Source: Camarhynchus parvulus
Lineage: Eukaryota > Chordata > Aves > Passeriformes > Thraupidae
Direction: 5' to 3'
DNA length: 64,000 bases
Assembly (NCBI RefSeq): GCF_901933205.1
Contig: NC_044585.1
Location: forward strand, 7,564,001 to 7,628,000
Below are positions 61,945 through 64,000 of this stretch, in pieces (the first letter of the stretch is position 1; every line of letters starts with the position of its first letter). The position numbers and the translations under genes were made by a program. The notes beneath the pieces were generated by a model that worked only from the letters and a program-made list of their open reading frames with translations, did no database searches and had not been told where the DNA came from.

Positions 61945-64000
61945 TCTCACTAACCCACTGTATAAAAATCAGAAAATTCCACTTTTGTGTACAAGAACAC
62001 AACAAAAACATTTTACAGTTTTGTTGATGTTTCAACTGTAACAATTTAAGGATCCCAGGCAAGTGAAAGTCAAAAGAAGTTGGAGCTTTATTACTATTAT
62101 TATGCAGCTGGGCTATCTAGGGATAAAAATAAAAAGAAAGGGAAAAGCAGTGTCCAGGTACACAGCATTTACATGATAAATGTAAAGCTTTACAGGTAAT
62201 CTTGTGTATTGCCTGATAACTTGCATGCCCAAAAAAGCCCCTTTTTTACCAATTAGGTTGGAATTCTCTCTTTTCATTTACTTACCATTACTGCTCCCTG
62301 GGCATGAATAAATCCCTCAGCTTTTCTGCTATGAGGTAAAAGAATGATTTAAAAAATAATAAATAAATCACTCATATCTGGAGCTGAAATATCACCTGAG
62401 GGTGCTCTTGCTTCAGTGCAGCTGCAGCCTCCCCAGGGAAGCTGGCCCCATGCTGAACTGGCCCTCAAATTTCTCCTCATGTCTCTCCTGGCAGCCTCCA
62501 TCCTCCCTGAACAGTGATGCTCAGAATGAAACCTACTGCACCCACCACCAGAACTGAATAAAGGGAACTAAATGCTTTGAGTATTTTATAGAGAACCATA
62601 TTTCCATTTCCTAATGACTTTTTTCCCCCCCTACAAAAAGATGGCATTGCAGATCCCAGGGCATTTAGTGATCAAGCTCCTGTAAACCCCAAATCCTCCA
62701 CACTCACACTTTATTTTAGCATTTCTGTAGAAGAGGCACGTGATCAATTCTGGTCTTTTACAGTTCATTCCTTCTTTGCTTAGCACTGCTGAGCTGGAAC
62801 CCACCTTTTTCAGTCCTTTTCTATTATTTCAGATCCCTGGATCCTGATCCTGAACTTGGCTGTGCTTGCAGCTGTCTCAGTTTGGCATGACCTGCAGGGT
62901 GACTGTGATCACTGGAGTGTCTTCCAAGTGTTAATGGAGATGGAGAATGCTGAGGGAGCTCCACCTCTTCCCAGGACTGCTGCCTTCCATGAGCTTAGAA
63001 ACAACTTCATCATCTTTATCATACCTTCCTGAAAAATATTCCCTAGGCATTACAGGCTTCCCAGCCCACAGCTCCTCCCTTCCTCCCTTTTTGAAAGATA
63101 TCCCATTAAATTTTCTTTTCTACAGTCTTCTCAAGCCTCATTTGTCCTCCACAGATTTTCAAAGATTATCACTAATGGCACTGAAATCACTTAAGCCAGT
63201 TTTCTAACTATCTGGAGCTGAATTCCTCCAGGCCCTGCTAAGCATTCAAACCTGTTCCTTCCCTCTTTTCTGAGAGCCTCGCTGGCTGCAGCTGACTCTC
63301 TCAGGAAGAACAGAAGGAATAAAAAAGTCATTTGGTACTTCTGCTTTCTCACTTCCATCTTCTGAGAGCTTTTCCTTTCCACTGAGCACTGGACTAACTC
63401 ATTCCCTGGCCCAGCTCTTGCTGCAAACACATTCACAGAAACCCCTCTGGCCGCCCTTTTTGTCTTTTGCCAATTGTGGCTCATTTGGACCTTGGCTTCT
63501 CCATTTTCTTTGCATGTTCATGATAAAATTATTCTCAATAGCTCTACCTACTCTCCAATATTTTTATGTTGCTTTTGAGTTTCAGGTCATTAAAGACCCT
63601 GTGATTTAGCTAAAGTAATCTTTTACTATGTTTCCCATCTGTCCTCTCCATTAAGGGAGTTCTACTTGTGCATTGAATTTGCTTCTCTAAGAAACCTTTA
63701 ACTCTCCCAAACTTCCTCTTAGAGCAGCTTGCCAAGACTGCGGCTCTGAGCTGACTGAAATCCACTTCCCCAAAACCCATTGTCTTCCCCATGCTGCTCT
63801 TCCTACTTTCCTTCTTAATAATCAGCAGTCTGGCAATGCAGAAATGTTTTTGTTTTAGAAAGGCTATTCAGCCCAGGTGGACTCATTTCCTAAATTTCCC
63901 ACGGACTGAATTCCACTTACAGATCAGTTTGCATCTGTTCTGCTCTGGGTTCTGGAGATGAACAAGGGTATACTTCAAGTACTTAAAAGAAATTTGCTTG

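Larger units (their letters stand above)
33980..64000 (-). other. FBRSL1: FBRSL1 intron upstream of exon A (3' part only)
   Basis: The acceptor is at 33980. The donor of the preceding exon was not found, so the intron is longer than 30 kb. I looked for the conserved DGFA/ALEALE and ALKPxER segments of the AUTS2 family on the minus strand and did not see them. Contents: a GACA microsatellite at 34254-34280, several candidate regulatory blocks (34680-34860, 35690-35860, 36590-36780, 37960-38290, 38480-38990, 39830-40100, 40400-40960, 46640-46830, 48640-48960, 50720-51180, 54650-55140, 55870-56290, 61480-61830), MIR-like remnants near 46996-47215, 57537-57640 and 59690-59830, and a 24-bp tandem duplication at 61897-61944. 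G+C-richer stretches at 41300-42400 and 44000-45650 contain only chance ORFs. Confidence 0.7.

Noticed and set aside
1..64000. tRNA genes, CRISPR arrays, viral or bacterial genes
   Set aside because: No GGTTCRANNCC-type B boxes in a cloverleaf context, no regularly spaced repeats, and no recognisable viral or prokaryotic proteins were seen.

Overview
The window looks like intronic DNA from a vertebrate, most likely a bird (or another sauropsid). It is AT-leaning and poor in recent repeats. I see no Alu-, B1- or L1-like elements and no clear CR1 3' ends, only a few decayed MIR-like fragments and short microsatellites. No bacterial-style gene organisation is present: the longer open frames are chance frames without recognisable domains. 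The assignment to a bird is an inference from composition and repeat content.

Two short coding exons on the minus strand can be supported. Exon A (33878-33979, 102 nt) has an acceptor with a long pyrimidine tract and a gtaagta donor. It encodes 34 residues including EEDSIREATSS and SSQRSSSRDRLSD. Exon B (23080-23115, 36 nt, a microexon) has a tcccacag acceptor and a gtaagtc donor, and encodes SSAQSLSGRGYS. Joined in phase 0 they read ...RDRLSD|SSAQSLSGRGYS. This matches, from memory, the N-terminal part of FBRSL1 (fibrosin-like 1), the paralog of AUTS2 and FBRS. These are nuclear proteins associated with PCGF3/5-type Polycomb repressive complex 1. The window is therefore read as an internal slice of a large FBRSL1 gene transcribed right to left.

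Layout: 64000-33980 is the 3' part of the intron before exon A. The 10,762-nt intron between A and B spans 33877-23116. The beginning of the intron after exon B occupies 23079-1. I could not find the preceding exon (the 'ALKP' type exon) or the following one ('CDSESD' type) in the window, so both flanking introns run beyond it (over 30 kb and over 23 kb).

The introns hold many stretches that look like candidate conserved non-coding elements. They are rich in homeodomain-type TAATTA cores, SOX-, CCAAT- and GATA-like sites, and free of repeats. The densest lies directly next to exon A on its 3' intron side (about 32230-33790). Two compact CpG-rich islands (about 5340-5735 and 16390-16640) stand out from the background. 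Conservation itself cannot be seen in one sequence, so all these regulatory calls are tentative. I found no new biological system; the main value of the window is the two symmetric FBRSL1 exons and the regulatory-looking introns around them.
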